The notes below the pieces were generated by a model. That model saw only the letters and a program-made list of their open reading frames with translations. It had not been told where the DNA came from and did not search any database. A program made the position numbers and the translations under genes. This document shows positions 8,194 to 16,616 of a stretch of 25,740 bases of DNA, in pieces (positions within the stretch are counted from its first letter, which is position 1; every line of letters begins with the position of its first letter). The stretch comes from Acidobacteriota bacterium (GTDB taxonomy: Bacteria; Acidobacteriota; Terriglobia; Terriglobales; Acidobacteriaceae): contig JAJZIF010000007.1 of assembly GCA_021810735.1 (NCBI GenBank), positions 1 through 25,740 of the forward strand, in the 5' to 3' direction.

Positions 8194-8937
8194 ATGGCGA
8201 ATGTGACTTCGAAAACGGGTCGTAAGCCGCATGCAAAGAAGGCGGCTGCTCAGCATGGGGCGGGGTTACAGACTGCCTTTCAGCAGGTTCGGGAGCTGAT
8301 TGTGCATGGGAAGCTTTCACCGGGCATGTGGATTGTGGAGGCTGATCTGGCGCAGCGGCTGGGGATGAGCCGGACTCCGGTGCGCGGAGCGCTGCAGTGG
8401 CTGCAGCGCGAAGGGTACGTGATTGAGCAGAAGAACGTGAGCAAATCACGGATGATTGTGGCGCCTTTGACGAAGGAAGATTCGTCGGAGCTGTACGCGA
8501 TTGTTGGTCATCTGGAGGGACTTGCCGGGAGGCGGACGGCGCAGTTGCCCAAGGAGAAGCGCATGGAGATTGTGCGCCAGCTCAGGAAGCTGAATACCGG
8601 GCTGAAGTCGATCAGCCGTGACCAGACAGGCAGGGCTGGAGATATTTTCGATCTGGACACGACGTTTCACTCGACGGTGGTGAAGGCCAGCGCGGGGCCA
8701 CGCCTGATGGCGCTATATAACGCCGTGAAGCCGCAGACGGAGCGGTATTGGCGGCTTTATGCCAGCTCGATCATCAACGATCTGCACAACAGCGTGACAG
8801 AACACGAGGAGATTATTGACGCGATCCAGGAAGGGGACCCGGATCGCGTGGAGGCGGCATTGCAGTTGAACTGGAGCAATGGCTCTCAGCGCCTGGGGAA
8901 GGTGATCGACCTGTTTGGAGAACGCGGCACCTGGTAG
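8194..8937 (+). CDS. GntR-family transcriptional regulator, FCD subfamily (probable hydroxyproline regulator)
   Basis: The 247-residue protein has a basic N-terminal tail (about 1-20), then a winged helix-turn-helix (about 25-85) with FQQVRELIVHGKLSPGMWI, the recognition helix LAQRLGMSRTPVRGAL, and the wing LQREGYVI. An all-helical FCD ligand-binding domain follows (about 95-235). The FCD metal-ligand pattern is partly kept: D-x3-H in DTTFHSTV and His in TEHEEI. The last expected histidine (MRxHL in the family) is replaced in QLNWSNG. Start ATG 8194 has only a poor ribosome site (TTAGGT). It is transcribed divergently from the hydroxyproline operon and followed by a strong terminator. The effector is inferred to be a hydroxyproline pathway intermediate. 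Confidence 0.9.
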   Translation: MANVTSKTGRKPHAKKAAAQHGAGLQTAFQQVRELIVHGKLSPGMWIVEADLAQRLGMSRTPVRGALQWLQREGYVIEQKNVSKSRMIVAPLTKEDSSELYAIVGHLEGLAGRRTAQLPKEKRMEIVRQLRKLNTGLKSISRDQTGRAGDIFDLDTTFHSTVVKASAGPRLMALYNAVKPQTERYWRLYASSIINDLHNSVTEHEEIIDAIQEGDPDRVEAALQLNWSNGSQRLGKVIDLFGERGTW

Positions 8938-8965
8938 ACGCTTTGTTTGAGGCAATGTACACGAG

Positions 8966-8994
8966 ATGCGGCTGAGTCAGCCGCATTTATTTTT
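8966..8994 (+). terminator. Rho-independent terminator after the GntR gene
   Basis: ATGCGGCTGA and TCAGCCGCAT form a 10-bp perfect inverted repeat (effective stem GCGGCTG/CAGCCGC with an AGT loop). TTATTTTT follows immediately on the plus strand. It lies about 30 bp after the regulator stop codon and separates it from the S9 peptidase transcription unit. Confidence 0.88.
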
Positions 8995-9036
8995 GGGCAT
9001 TTGCCGGAGAAATGAAGGCAATTTCATGATTCCGAC

Positions 9037-9092
9037 TTGACATCGCCCCAGGTTGGATCGTACACAATCATACGCTACAAATTGTATGCAAT
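9037..9092 (+). promoter_or_regulatory. Promoter and paired GntR-type operators of the S9 peptidase gene
   Basis: A perfect -35 hexamer TTGACA lies at 9037-9042, with a poor -10 candidate TACACA 18 bp on. Two palindromes follow: ATCGTACACAAT (9057-9068, 10 of 12 to ATTGTATACAAT) and ATTGTATGCAAT (9081-9092, 11 of 12), with centres 24 bp apart. The first overlaps the presumed -10, as expected for repression. The same palindrome stands upstream of the hydroxyproline operon. Confidence 0.5.
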
Positions 9093-9153
9093 CCACTGCC
9101 CGCTATACCGGTTGCGCGCGCAAAGTCCAGTATGCCCGAGTGAGGAGAAGCGA

Positions 9154-11475
9154 ATGCGGAAGCTATATCGATACCTGATGGTTTTTGTACTGCCAGCGGC
9201 AATTTTTCCGGTTGCAGGTTTCGGCCAGACACTGCGCGCCGAATATGAAAAGGCAGCGACGCTTGGGAAGCTGTACAGCAGCCTGACGGTGAATGTTCCG
9301 GGCAAGGCGGTCTGGATCGGAGACACGGACAGCTTCTGGTACCGCAAGAGCGTGAACGGCGGTTACGCATTTGTGCTGGTGAATGCAAGGGCCGAGACAC
9401 GCGGTCCGGCATTTGACCAGGCAAAACTGGCGATGGCTTACAACAAGGCGAGCGGCGAGACGGTGACGGCTCTGAAGCTACCGTTTGAGGAGTTCCGCTA
9501 TGGCAAAGATCAAAAAAGCATTCTGTTTGCCGCAGACCAGTCGCGCTGGGAATGTGACTTAGAAAAGTACGTATGCAAACGGACGGGGCCGGACGTGCAG
9601 TGGTGGCAGGAGCCGCAGTGGCTTTCGCCGAAGAACGATCCGTCAGATGTGGTGACCTCACCGAACGGGAAGTGGGAAGCGTTTATCCAGAACTTCAACG
9701 TCTATGTGAGGCAAAAGGGGAGTAAACACGCGGTTGCGCTGAGCACGGATGGGTCGCAGGGGAATTTTTACTATTTCCCATCGCTGAGGTGGTCGCCGAA
9801 TTCGGAGGACCTGGCGGCGTTTCGGATTCGACCGGGCTTTCACAGGCGGGTTTATTACGTGCAGGCGGCACCGCCGGACCAACTGCAGCCGAAGCTCTCG
9901 TCCATCGAATACGTGAAGCCAGGTGATGTGCTGGACTTGCAGCAGCCGGTGCTGTTTCATGTGGTGGAGCGGAAGGAAATTCCGATTGACAATGCGCTGT
10001 TTCCTAATCCGTTCAATCTGTCGAGGATGAAGTGGTGGAAGGACAGCCGCGGCTTCACGTTTGAGTACAACCAGCGCGGGCACCAAGTGTATCGCGTGAT
10101 TGAAGTGAACGCGACAACGGGCAAGGCGCGGGTCCTGATCAATGAAACGAGCAAGACGTTTATCGATTACGAGGGGTTGACGGGGAACCAGTATGACACT
10201 GGATGGACTTACCGTTATGACGTAAATGACGGCAAGGAAATTATCTGGATGTCAGAGGCGGATGGCTGGCCGCACCTGTACCTGTACAACGGGATGACAG
10301 GCGCACTGGAAAACAGGATCACCAGCGGGCCGTGGGTCGTACGCGATGTGAATTACGTCGATGTTGCGAAGCGGCAGATTTATTTCGAGGCCAGCGGAGT
10401 GAATCCGAACGTGGACCCGTACTTTGTGCACGAGTACCGAATCAACTTTGACGGGACGGGGATGACGCCTCTGACTCCGGAGCCGGGGAATCACCAGGTT
10501 GAGTTTTCGAAGGACGGGAAGTATTACGTCGATTCGTGGTCGACGGTGAGCGAGGCGCCGACGATGGTGCTGAAGCGGACAGCGGGCAACCAGGTGCTGA
10601 TGCACCTGGAGCATGGGGATATCAGTAAGTTAGTCGCGGCAGGGTGGAAGCCGCCGATGGTGTTTCACACGGCGGGCAGGGATGGGAAGACGCAGATATG
10701 GGGGCTGATCTACAAGCCGCTGAACTTTGATCCGCAGAAGAAGTATCCGGTGGTGGAGGATATTTATGCGGGGCCGCAGGGTTCATTTGTTCCGAAGTCG
10801 TTTACGACGCGCTTTGAGCCGCTGACCGCGCTGGGATTTGTGGTGGTGCAGATAGATGGGATGGGAACGAATAATCGCGGGAAGGCCTTCCAGGATGTGA
10901 TCTGGAAGAACCTGAAGGACAGCGGATTTCCGGATCGGATACTGTGGCACAAGGCGGCGGCGAAGAAGTTTCCGTGGTATGACATTTCGCACGGGGTGGG
11001 GATCTTTGGTGTTTCGGCAGGCGGGCAGAGCACGCTGAGCGCGCTGCTGTTTCATCCGGACTTCTACACGGTGGGGGTGGCGAACAGCGGATGCTACGAC
11101 AACCGGATGGACAAGGTCTGGTGGAACGAACTGTGGATGGGCTGGCCGGTGGGTCCGCAGTATGCGGCTTCGTCGGACGTGGCGAATGCATACCGGCTGA
11201 AGGGCAAGCTGCTGCTGTTTTTCGGCGGGATGGATCACAACGTGGATCCGTCGTCGACGCTGCAGGTGGTGAATGCGCTGATCACGGCAAACAAGAACTT
11301 CAGCCTGCTGGAGGTTCCAAATGGGGATCACGGCGTGGGGATCGCGCACGCCTACGTGCAGCGGAAGCTGGAGGACTTTTTTGTGAAGAATATGCTGCAC
11401 GAGCAGCCGCCGGACTGGAACCGGGATCCTGGAAAGTGGTTTAAGCCGGGGCAGGAGCCAGCGCCGCGGTATTAG
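9154..11475 (+). CDS. Secreted S9-family prolyl oligopeptidase / dipeptidyl peptidase IV-like protease
   Basis: The 773-residue exported serine peptidase starts at ATG 9154, chosen because AGGAG lies 6-7 nt upstream and because it begins a signal peptide ([22 protein letters not shown], cleavage near GFGQT). An upstream in-frame TTG would bury this signal. Residues about 60-500 are the DPP-IV N-terminal beta-propeller; the C-terminal alpha/beta-hydrolase holds Ser621 in FGVSAGGQS, Asp694 in [10 protein letters not shown] and His726 in NGDHGVG. The nucleophile elbow is GVSAGG rather than the usual GWSYGG. Enzymes of this family release dipeptides with proline, or hydroxyproline-like residues, at position 2. 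Linkage and shared operators with the hydroxyproline operon suggest that it feeds the pathway from collagen-like or extensin-like peptides. It ends just before a hairpin terminator at 11502. Confidence 0.92.
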   Translation: MRKLYRYLMVFVLPAAIFPVAGFGQTLRAEYEKAATLGKLYSSLTVNVPGKAVWIGDTDSFWYRKSVNGGYAFVLVNARAETRGPAFDQAKLAMAYNKASGETVTALKLPFEEFRYGKDQKSILFAADQSRWECDLEKYVCKRTGPDVQWWQEPQWLSPKNDPSDVVTSPNGKWEAFIQNFNVYVRQKGSKHAVALSTDGSQGNFYYFPSLRWSPNSEDLAAFRIRPGFHRRVYYVQAAPPDQLQPKLSSIEYVKPGDVLDLQQPVLFHVVERKEIPIDNALFPNPFNLSRMKWWKDSRGFTFEYNQRGHQVYRVIEVNATTGKARVLINETSKTFIDYEGLTGNQYDTGWTYRYDVNDGKEIIWMSEADGWPHLYLYNGMTGALENRITSGPWVVRDVNYVDVAKRQIYFEASGVNPNVDPYFVHEYRINFDGTGMTPLTPEPGNHQVEFSKDGKYYVDSWSTVSEAPTMVLKRTAGNQVLMHLEHGDISKLVAAGWKPPMVFHTAGRDGKTQIWGLIYKPLNFDPQKKYPVVEDIYAGPQGSFVPKSFTTRFEPLTALGFVVVQIDGMGTNNRGKAFQDVIWKNLKDSGFPDRILWHKAAAKKFPWYDISHGVGIFGVSAGGQSTLSALLFHPDFYTVGVANSGCYDNRMDKVWWNELWMGWPVGPQYAASSDVANAYRLKGKLLLFFGGMDHNVDPSSTLQVVNALITANKNFSLLEVPNGDHGVGIAHAYVQRKLEDFFVKNMLHEQPPDWNRDPGKWFKPGQEPAPRY

Positions 11476-11501
11476 AAACTCATATCGCTACAAATTAAGG
11501 T

Positions 11502-11548
11502 GAGAATCGCAGTTGGTCTGAATTTTAGGACAGCTGCGATTCTCTTTT
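11502..11548 (+). terminator. Rho-independent terminator after the S9 peptidase gene
   Basis: GAGAATCGCAG (11502-11512) and CTGCGATTCTC (11534-11544) form a perfect 11-bp stem, followed by TTTT on the plus strand. The loop is 21 nt. It sits between the convergent peptidase and GH39 genes and lacks a T-run on the minus strand, so it mainly serves the peptidase. Confidence 0.82.
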
Positions 11549-11552
11549 GGGG

Positions 11553-13238
11553 TTATTCGGAGCGCCAGTGGAGGCGGATGAGGGACATGGCCTGGCGGGG
11601 CAGGGTGAGGGAGAGCGTGAGCTGGCCGGAGTGGGTGTCGAGCCACCGCGGCGAGGTGAAGAGCTGAAGCTGGCCTGCGGCCTTGAGCTGGTGGATTTGC
11701 GCAGCGGTGGGGTGCTGGGGTGAGCCCATGGATTTCCAGGCGGTGTAAGCGTCGCTGTGGTGGTCGTCGATGCGGAACTGCGTGGCGAGGACGCGGGCGA
11801 CGTTGCGGGGCAGGCCGTCGATCTGGATGGTGACAGGCGCCGGTGGTGAGGCGGTGGAGTTGTCGTCGTAGTTCCAGACAAGAATGCTCGCGGTGTGGGA
11901 GCCGCGAGTGGCGATCACGCCGACGTCTGGCTGGGTGCGGACGCTGTTTTGCAGGAGGTCGTTGAGGCTGAGCTCACCGGTGCTGGTGGCGGCGATGCGG
12001 GTTTTCTGGAGCATGCCAAAGATGCGGAAGGCGTTGAGGACGGGCTTGTCCACGCCGTGGGTCATGAGCGAGCGATAGCCGTAAAACCAGGGGTGGCCAG
12101 GAAATGTAAATGCCCAGGTTACATATCCCTGCAGGTTCACGTGATACTTTGCGGCGAGGGCGAGCGTGCGGGTGAGGAGCTCGGCTTCGTAACTGGCGTA
12201 CTGCGGAGAGTCGCGGTATTGGTTCTCAGGATGGAGGCTGGCGGCGCAGGCAGCGCAGCCTTCGGGGTCAGACTCGCTGATGACAATGGGAAGATGACGG
12301 AGGGTGGGGAAGCTGGACACGATGGCGAAGCCGTGTGCGATGTCCTGGAGCTGGTGGCCGAGATCCATCTGGGCGTGGCCGTCGACCATGCGGGTGCGGC
12401 CCTTGGCGTGGAAGGAGATGAAGTCGAGCGGGGAGCCGGTTTTGCCAGTGGCGTAGTTTTTGCCGCTGACGCAGTGGGTGAGAAAGGCGCGGAGATATGC
12501 GGCGGCGTGCGGCCAGTCGGGACCGGTGGTGGCCGGTCCGCCGACGTTTGCGCTGGGCAGGGCACGTTTGACGGCGGCAGCCGAGTAATCATAGAGCTCT
12601 TCGTACTGCGCCTCAGTGCCGTGCCAGTAGCCGATGTCGGGTTCGTTCCAGACTTCCCAGTCCCAGCGCTGGACGTTGTCGCGACCGTAGCGCGAGATGG
12701 AGTGACGGACCCAGTGCTCTACAAGATTGGACCACCTGGTGTAATTGTTGGGCGGATACGACCATCCGGTGAAGAGCGGTCCTTTGGGCCAGTGATGGCG
12801 GTAGGGATGGGGATGCGTGGAGAGCGCCCTGGGCATGAAGCCGATTTCTACATAGGGAGTGATGCCGGTGGCTTTGTAGGTGTCGAAGATGTGGTCGAGG
12901 ATTTTCCAGTTGTAGACAGGGTGGCCGGCGGCATTTTGGGTGTAGGCGTTGGTGGAACCCCATTTGAGCGCGGGCGCGCCGTTACCGGTGGTGAGGAGGT
13001 TGTGGGTGCGGTCGTGAAAGCCGTAGGGGCTGAGATGGCCGAGCTGATTGAGGAGCGCGCGACCTTCCGGCGAGTAAGTGTAGTTAGGCTCGTCATGGCC
13101 GATGTAAGTCCAGACGGGTTTGAGCGTGCCGGTGGGCTGATTGAGGTGGACATGAATCTGGACGGGCTGCTGAGCGGAGAGGGTGATGGGCAGAATGCAA
13201 AGGGGGATTGCGGCGAGGAGGGTCAGCAGTTTTGTCAT
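11553..13238 (-). CDS. Secreted GH39-like glycoside hydrolase (beta-xylosidase type)
   Basis: The 561-residue exported clan-A (beta/alpha)8 glycosidase is most like family 39. The start is placed at ATG 13238, because AAGGA lies about 7 nt upstream and the protein then begins with a signal peptide (MTKLLTLLAAIPLCILPITLSAQQ). Numbered from there, the acid/base is Glu199 in WDWEVWNEPD and the nucleophile is probably Glu322 in LPIVISESDPEG. The strand-4/strand-7 spacing of about 123 residues fits clan A, and the opening VHLNQPTGTLKPVWTYIGHDEPN fits GH39-like enzymes. A beta-sandwich domain follows from about 430. GH39 members act on xylosides, iduronides or other sugars, and the substrate cannot be read from the sequence. 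It could help strip plant polysaccharide or glycoprotein side chains. Its promoter must lie in the 236-bp gap after tex. Confidence 0.82.
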   Translation of the reverse strand: MTKLLTLLAAIPLCILPITLSAQQPVQIHVHLNQPTGTLKPVWTYIGHDEPNYTYSPEGRALLNQLGHLSPYGFHDRTHNLLTTGNGAPALKWGSTNAYTQNAAGHPVYNWKILDHIFDTYKATGITPYVEIGFMPRALSTHPHPYRHHWPKGPLFTGWSYPPNNYTRWSNLVEHWVRHSISRYGRDNVQRWDWEVWNEPDIGYWHGTEAQYEELYDYSAAAVKRALPSANVGGPATTGPDWPHAAAYLRAFLTHCVSGKNYATGKTGSPLDFISFHAKGRTRMVDGHAQMDLGHQLQDIAHGFAIVSSFPTLRHLPIVISESDPEGCAACAASLHPENQYRDSPQYASYEAELLTRTLALAAKYHVNLQGYVTWAFTFPGHPWFYGYRSLMTHGVDKPVLNAFRIFGMLQKTRIAATSTGELSLNDLLQNSVRTQPDVGVIATRGSHTASILVWNYDDNSTASPPAPVTIQIDGLPRNVARVLATQFRIDDHHSDAYTAWKSMGSPQHPTAAQIHQLKAAGQLQLFTSPRWLDTHSGQLTLSLTLPRQAMSLIRLHWRSE

Positions 13239-13419
13239 GGCGGTTCCTTGAGGGCGAACTTCGTGGGGGTGAAAACGTATTCTGGATTTCACCTCGCGGC
13301 CCATGATACGCCATGGGGCTGGGGTTCTGGGAGAAGCTCAGGACGGTGTCGGGGCTCTACGCATTACCGGGATTTTTTGGCTTAGCCTCAGAATGACATT
13401 GTTATCCGGCATCCGGCCT

Positions 13420-13454
13420 ACACTTTCTCCTCGAAAAGCACGAGGAGAAAGTGT
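13420..13454. terminator. Perfect 14-bp hairpin between tex and the GH39 gene
   Basis: ACACTTTCTCCTCG and CGAGGAGAAAGTGT pair perfectly around the loop AAAAGCA. It lies 20 bp beyond the tex stop codon in the direction of transcription. No T-run follows on either strand, so it may act as a 3'-end stabiliser, a factor-dependent terminator, or a regulatory hairpin in the leader of the GH39 gene. Confidence 0.55.
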
Positions 13455-13474
13455 GGGACCCCTGAGGCGGTTTG

Positions 13475-15745
13475 TTAGGCGCGGGTGCGCCACTTGGAAG
13501 AGAGAGCGGCGAGCTTGTCCTGTGGGGATGGGGGTGGGGTCTTTTGCCTGCGCGGAGTTGAATTCGAGGTTGGGTGCGATGCGGGGGGCATGAGTGCCTT
13601 GATGGAGAGGCCGATACGGCGGGATTTGGCGTCGACGGTGAGGACTTTGACCTTGACGATCTGGCCGGCTTTGACGGCTTCGGAGGGGTCTTTAATGAAG
13701 CGGTTGGAGAGCTCGCTGATGTGGACGAGGCCGTCCTGGTGAACGCCAATGTCAACGAATGCGCCGAACTTGGTGACGTTGGTGACGACGCCCTCGAGAG
13801 TCATGCCGGGCTGAACGTCTTCGAGGGTGTGAACGCCTTCATCGAAGGAAGGTGCGACGAATTTGTCGCGCGGGTCGCGGCCGGGCTTGCGGAGCTCGGC
13901 GAGGATGTCATCGAGGGTGTAGGCGCCGGCGCTGAGCTGGCTGCGGTCGACTTTTTCTAGGAGTTGCGGCTGGCGGATGATTTCTTCGATGGAAGTGCTG
14001 AGCGAGCCTGCGATCTGCTCGACGACGGGATAGGACTCGGGGTGGACGGCGGTCATGTCGAGGGGATTGTCGCCGTTGCGAATGCGGAGGAAGCCGGCGG
14101 CCTGCTCGAAGGTCTTGGGACCAATACCGGGGACGTCGAGCACCTGCATGCGGGAGCGGAAGCTGCCGTTCTGATTGCGGTGGGTGACGATGTTGAGTGC
14201 GGTGCGCTCAGAGATTCCGGCGACGTGGCGGAGGAGGGTCCAGGAGGCGGTGTTGAGGTCGACGCCGACGCGGTTGACGCAGCTTTCGACGACCTGTTCG
14301 AGGGATTCGGCGAGCTGGCGCTGGTCTACGTCGTGCTGGTATTGGCCGACGCCGATGGATTTGGGATCGACCTTGACAAGTTCAGAGAGTGGGTCCTGGA
14401 GGCGGCGGGCGATGGAGATGGCTCCGCGCACGGTGAGGTCGAGGTCGGGGAATTCCTGGCGTGCGACTTCAGATGCGGAGTAGACGCTGGCTCCAGCCTC
14501 GCTGACGGTGACGGAGAAGATGTCTGCGATGCCTTTGTCACGAAGGAAGTTGCGGACGAAAGCGTCGGTTTCGCGAGAGGCGGTGCCGTTGCCGATGGCG
14601 ATGGCGCGGACGGTGTGCTTTTTGAGCAGGGATTCGAGTTTTGCAGAGGCTTCGTCTGTGCCGTGTTTGGAGGTGTGGAGGTAGAGGACGTCGTGCGCGA
14701 GGAGCTTGCCGGTCTGGTCGACAACGGCGACCTTGCAGCCGGTGCGAAGGCCGGGGTCGATACCGAGGACGGAGATGGGGCCGGCGGGTGGTGCGAGGAG
14801 TATGTGGTAGAGGTTGTCGCGGAAGACCTGGATGGCCTCAGTGTCGGAGCGGCGCTTGAGTTCGAGGCGGATTTCGCCCTGGATGGACGCGTTGAGGAGA
14901 CGCTTCCATGCGTCGTCGATGGCGAGCTCGAGCTGGGGTGTCCAGTCGCCGGGCTGGCGGAGGATGTGGCGGCGCATGAGCGCGAGTGCGCGCTCGGGTT
15001 CGACTTCAATGAGGAAGTAGAGAACCTTTTCGTCTTCGCCGCGGCGAATGGCGAGCATGCGATGGGAAGGGATGGCTTTGGCAGGCTCGCGGTACTCGTA
15101 GTACATGCGGAACTTTTCCTGCTCATCGACGGCGTCAGTGACTTTGCGGCTGACGACGACGCCTTCGTCAAAGACAAACTGGCGGAGGATTTTGCGGAGG
15201 TCAGCGTCTTCACTGATCCATTCGGCGACGATGTGGCGCGCGCCTTCAAGGGCTTCGTCGATGGTAGGAACGCCGTTCTCTTCACTAACGAATTTAGGCG
15301 CGAGGGTGTTGAGGGATTCTTCTGCGGGCTGCTGCGCCCAGAGGTATGCGGCGAGCGGTTCGAGGCCTCTTTCGCGGGCGATGGTGGCCTTGGTGCGGCG
15401 CCTGGGTTTGTAGGGGAGATAGAGATCTTCGAGCTCGGTTTTTTCGAGGACGGTTTCGATGCGGGTCTTGAGCTCGTCAGTGAGCTTGCCCTGCTCGGCG
15501 ATGGACGCGAGGACGGTAGCGCGCCGGTCTTCGAGCTCGCGGAAGTAGGCGAGTTGCTCGGAGATGGCGAGGATCTGGACTTCGTCGAGATTGCCGGTGG
15601 CTTCTTTGCGGTAGCGAGCGATGAAGGGGACTGTGCCGCCGTCGTCGAGGAGTTCGATGACAGCGACGATGCCGCGGAGAGGAAGCTTCAGGGTTTGGGC
15701 GATGTGGGCAAGGGTAGCAGGGGGAAGAGATTTCTTGTCCGTCAT
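13475..15745 (-). CDS. tex: Transcription accessory protein Tex (S1 RNA-binding)
   Basis: The 756-residue product has the usual Tex length. The start is set at ATG 15745 (MTDKKSLPPATLAHIAQTLKLP), the canonical Tex N-terminus; longer readings start in unrelated sequence. Domains in order are the Tex N-terminal helical domain with VPFIARYRKEATGNLDE (about 35-55), the YqgF/RNase H-like fold beginning VLGIDPGLRTGCKVAVVD (about 330), tandem helix-hairpin-helix motifs (RHVAGISERTALNIV and VLDVPGIGPKTFEQAAGFLRI, about 505-560), and the C-terminal S1 domain (VQPGMTLEGVVTNVTKFGAFVDIGVHQDGLVH, about 650-720). Tex binds nucleic acids and acts with RNA polymerase and RNA turnover; it is widely conserved. 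The ribosome site is weak (GGA). Convergent or overlapping genes are absent; the HPF gene is divergent with 181 bp between starts. Confidence 0.95.
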   Translation of the reverse strand: MTDKKSLPPATLAHIAQTLKLPLRGIVAVIELLDDGGTVPFIARYRKEATGNLDEVQILAISEQLAYFRELEDRRATVLASIAEQGKLTDELKTRIETVLEKTELEDLYLPYKPRRRTKATIARERGLEPLAAYLWAQQPAEESLNTLAPKFVSEENGVPTIDEALEGARHIVAEWISEDADLRKILRQFVFDEGVVVSRKVTDAVDEQEKFRMYYEYREPAKAIPSHRMLAIRRGEDEKVLYFLIEVEPERALALMRRHILRQPGDWTPQLELAIDDAWKRLLNASIQGEIRLELKRRSDTEAIQVFRDNLYHILLAPPAGPISVLGIDPGLRTGCKVAVVDQTGKLLAHDVLYLHTSKHGTDEASAKLESLLKKHTVRAIAIGNGTASRETDAFVRNFLRDKGIADIFSVTVSEAGASVYSASEVARQEFPDLDLTVRGAISIARRLQDPLSELVKVDPKSIGVGQYQHDVDQRQLAESLEQVVESCVNRVGVDLNTASWTLLRHVAGISERTALNIVTHRNQNGSFRSRMQVLDVPGIGPKTFEQAAGFLRIRNGDNPLDMTAVHPESYPVVEQIAGSLSTSIEEIIRQPQLLEKVDRSQLSAGAYTLDDILAELRKPGRDPRDKFVAPSFDEGVHTLEDVQPGMTLEGVVTNVTKFGAFVDIGVHQDGLVHISELSNRFIKDPSEAVKAGQIVKVKVLTVDAKSRRIGLSIKALMPPASHPTSNSTPRRQKTPPPSPQDKLAALSSKWRTRA

Positions 15746-15926
15746 GGGTGATCCATGTTGATGGTAAACGCTGCGGCGGGGGTGGTTGTGATGGTAGGTC
15801 TGTGCAAAACGGAGTGTGGGGTGACGCATCGCACATTTGCGGGCGGGGAGCGAGCGGAGAATCAAATCAGGACATCTGTACATCCTCTTGCTCGGCAACG
15901 ATGTCCAGGAAAGTAGGAGGAAAGTC

Positions 15927-16616
15927 ATGGAAAAGATTTCCGGAACGATTCCTGTTCCTCTACAAATCGCCTTTCACCATGCGGAGGTGATTCCTGATAT
16001 TGAAGAGCTGATTCGATCGGAGGCTGCCAAGCTGGAACGATATTATCCGCGGATCATGGGGTGCCGCGTGAAGGTAGAACACGAGAGCGGCCGCCACAGC
16101 GGAAATTTGTGGAATGTGCGGATTGATTTGACGGTGCCGGGCGGGGAGATTGTGGTGCAGAGCGAGCCGAGCCTGGGCGGGATGGCGCGGCAGATGGAGC
16201 AGGCGCAGATTCGCAAGGGCATGGAAGTGCGGAGGGAGCGGCAGATTCTACACCGGGCTGTCCGCGATGCCTTCAAGGCTGCACGGCGGCAACTGCAGGA
16301 TTATGCACGGAAGCAGCGCGGCGACACAAAGCGGTTGATAGCGCCGGGGACGGCGAACGTCACGCAGGTGTTTGAGGATCAGGGCTATGGATTTCTGATG
16401 ACGCCGGAGGGAAGGGAGATTTACTTCCACAGGGAGAGCGTCCTGAATGACGCGTTCGACGACTTGAAGCCTGGGACCACAGTCACATTTGCGGAGGAGG
16501 CGGGCGAAAAGGGTCCGCAGGCCAGCAGCGTGCGGATGGTGAGCCGGCAAGGTTCGCGCATGAAGAGGCATACGCTGACTACAAGGGCTCTTCAAGAGAG
16601 AAAGAAAGCGGGATAA
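15927..16616 (+). CDS. Ribosome hibernation factor (HPF/RaiA domain) fused to a cold-shock domain
   Basis: The 229-residue product starts at ATG 15927, with a perfect AGGAGG 6 nt upstream. Residues about 5-125 form an HPF/RaiA (S30AE) beta-alpha-beta domain: PLQIAFHHAEVIPDIEELIRSEAAKLERYYPRI and a basic helix VRRERQILHRAVRDAFKAARRQL. Residues about 145-207 form a cold-shock OB fold with GYGFLMTPEG (RNP1-like) and EIYFHRESV (RNP2-like). The HPF part would bind the 30S A/P-site region and block translation in starvation; the cold-shock part would bind single-stranded RNA. The C-terminal tail is very basic. The stop codon overlaps the next start in a TAATG junction, so the following HhH gene is translationally coupled. 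Fusions of this kind occur in some Gram-negative bacteria. Confidence 0.9.
   Translation: MEKISGTIPVPLQIAFHHAEVIPDIEELIRSEAAKLERYYPRIMGCRVKVEHESGRHSGNLWNVRIDLTVPGGEIVVQSEPSLGGMARQMEQAQIRKGMEVRRERQILHRAVRDAFKAARRQLQDYARKQRGDTKRLIAPGTANVTQVFEDQGYGFLMTPEGREIYFHRESVLNDAFDDLKPGTTVTFAEEAGEKGPQASSVRMVSRQGSRMKRHTLTTRALQERKKAG

Noticed and set aside
8954..8965. AATGTACACGAG as a further regulon operator
   Set aside because: Only about 8 of 12 positions match, and it lies between the GntR stop codon and its terminator.
9037..9153. N-terminal extension of the S9 peptidase from a TTG at 9037
   Set aside because: It would cover the -35 box and both operators and bury the signal peptide; ATG 9154 has a good ribosome site.
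11895..13385. Plus-strand open frame of 496 codons opposite the GH39 gene
   Set aside because: Antisense shadow with the same biased composition; the minus strand encodes a signal peptide and clan-A catalytic residues.
13964..15751. Plus-strand open frame of 595 codons opposite tex
   Set aside because: It is a GC-rich antisense shadow: composition dominated by Gly/Ala/Asp/Val, no ribosome site and no family resemblance, while the opposite frame is a clear full-length Tex.
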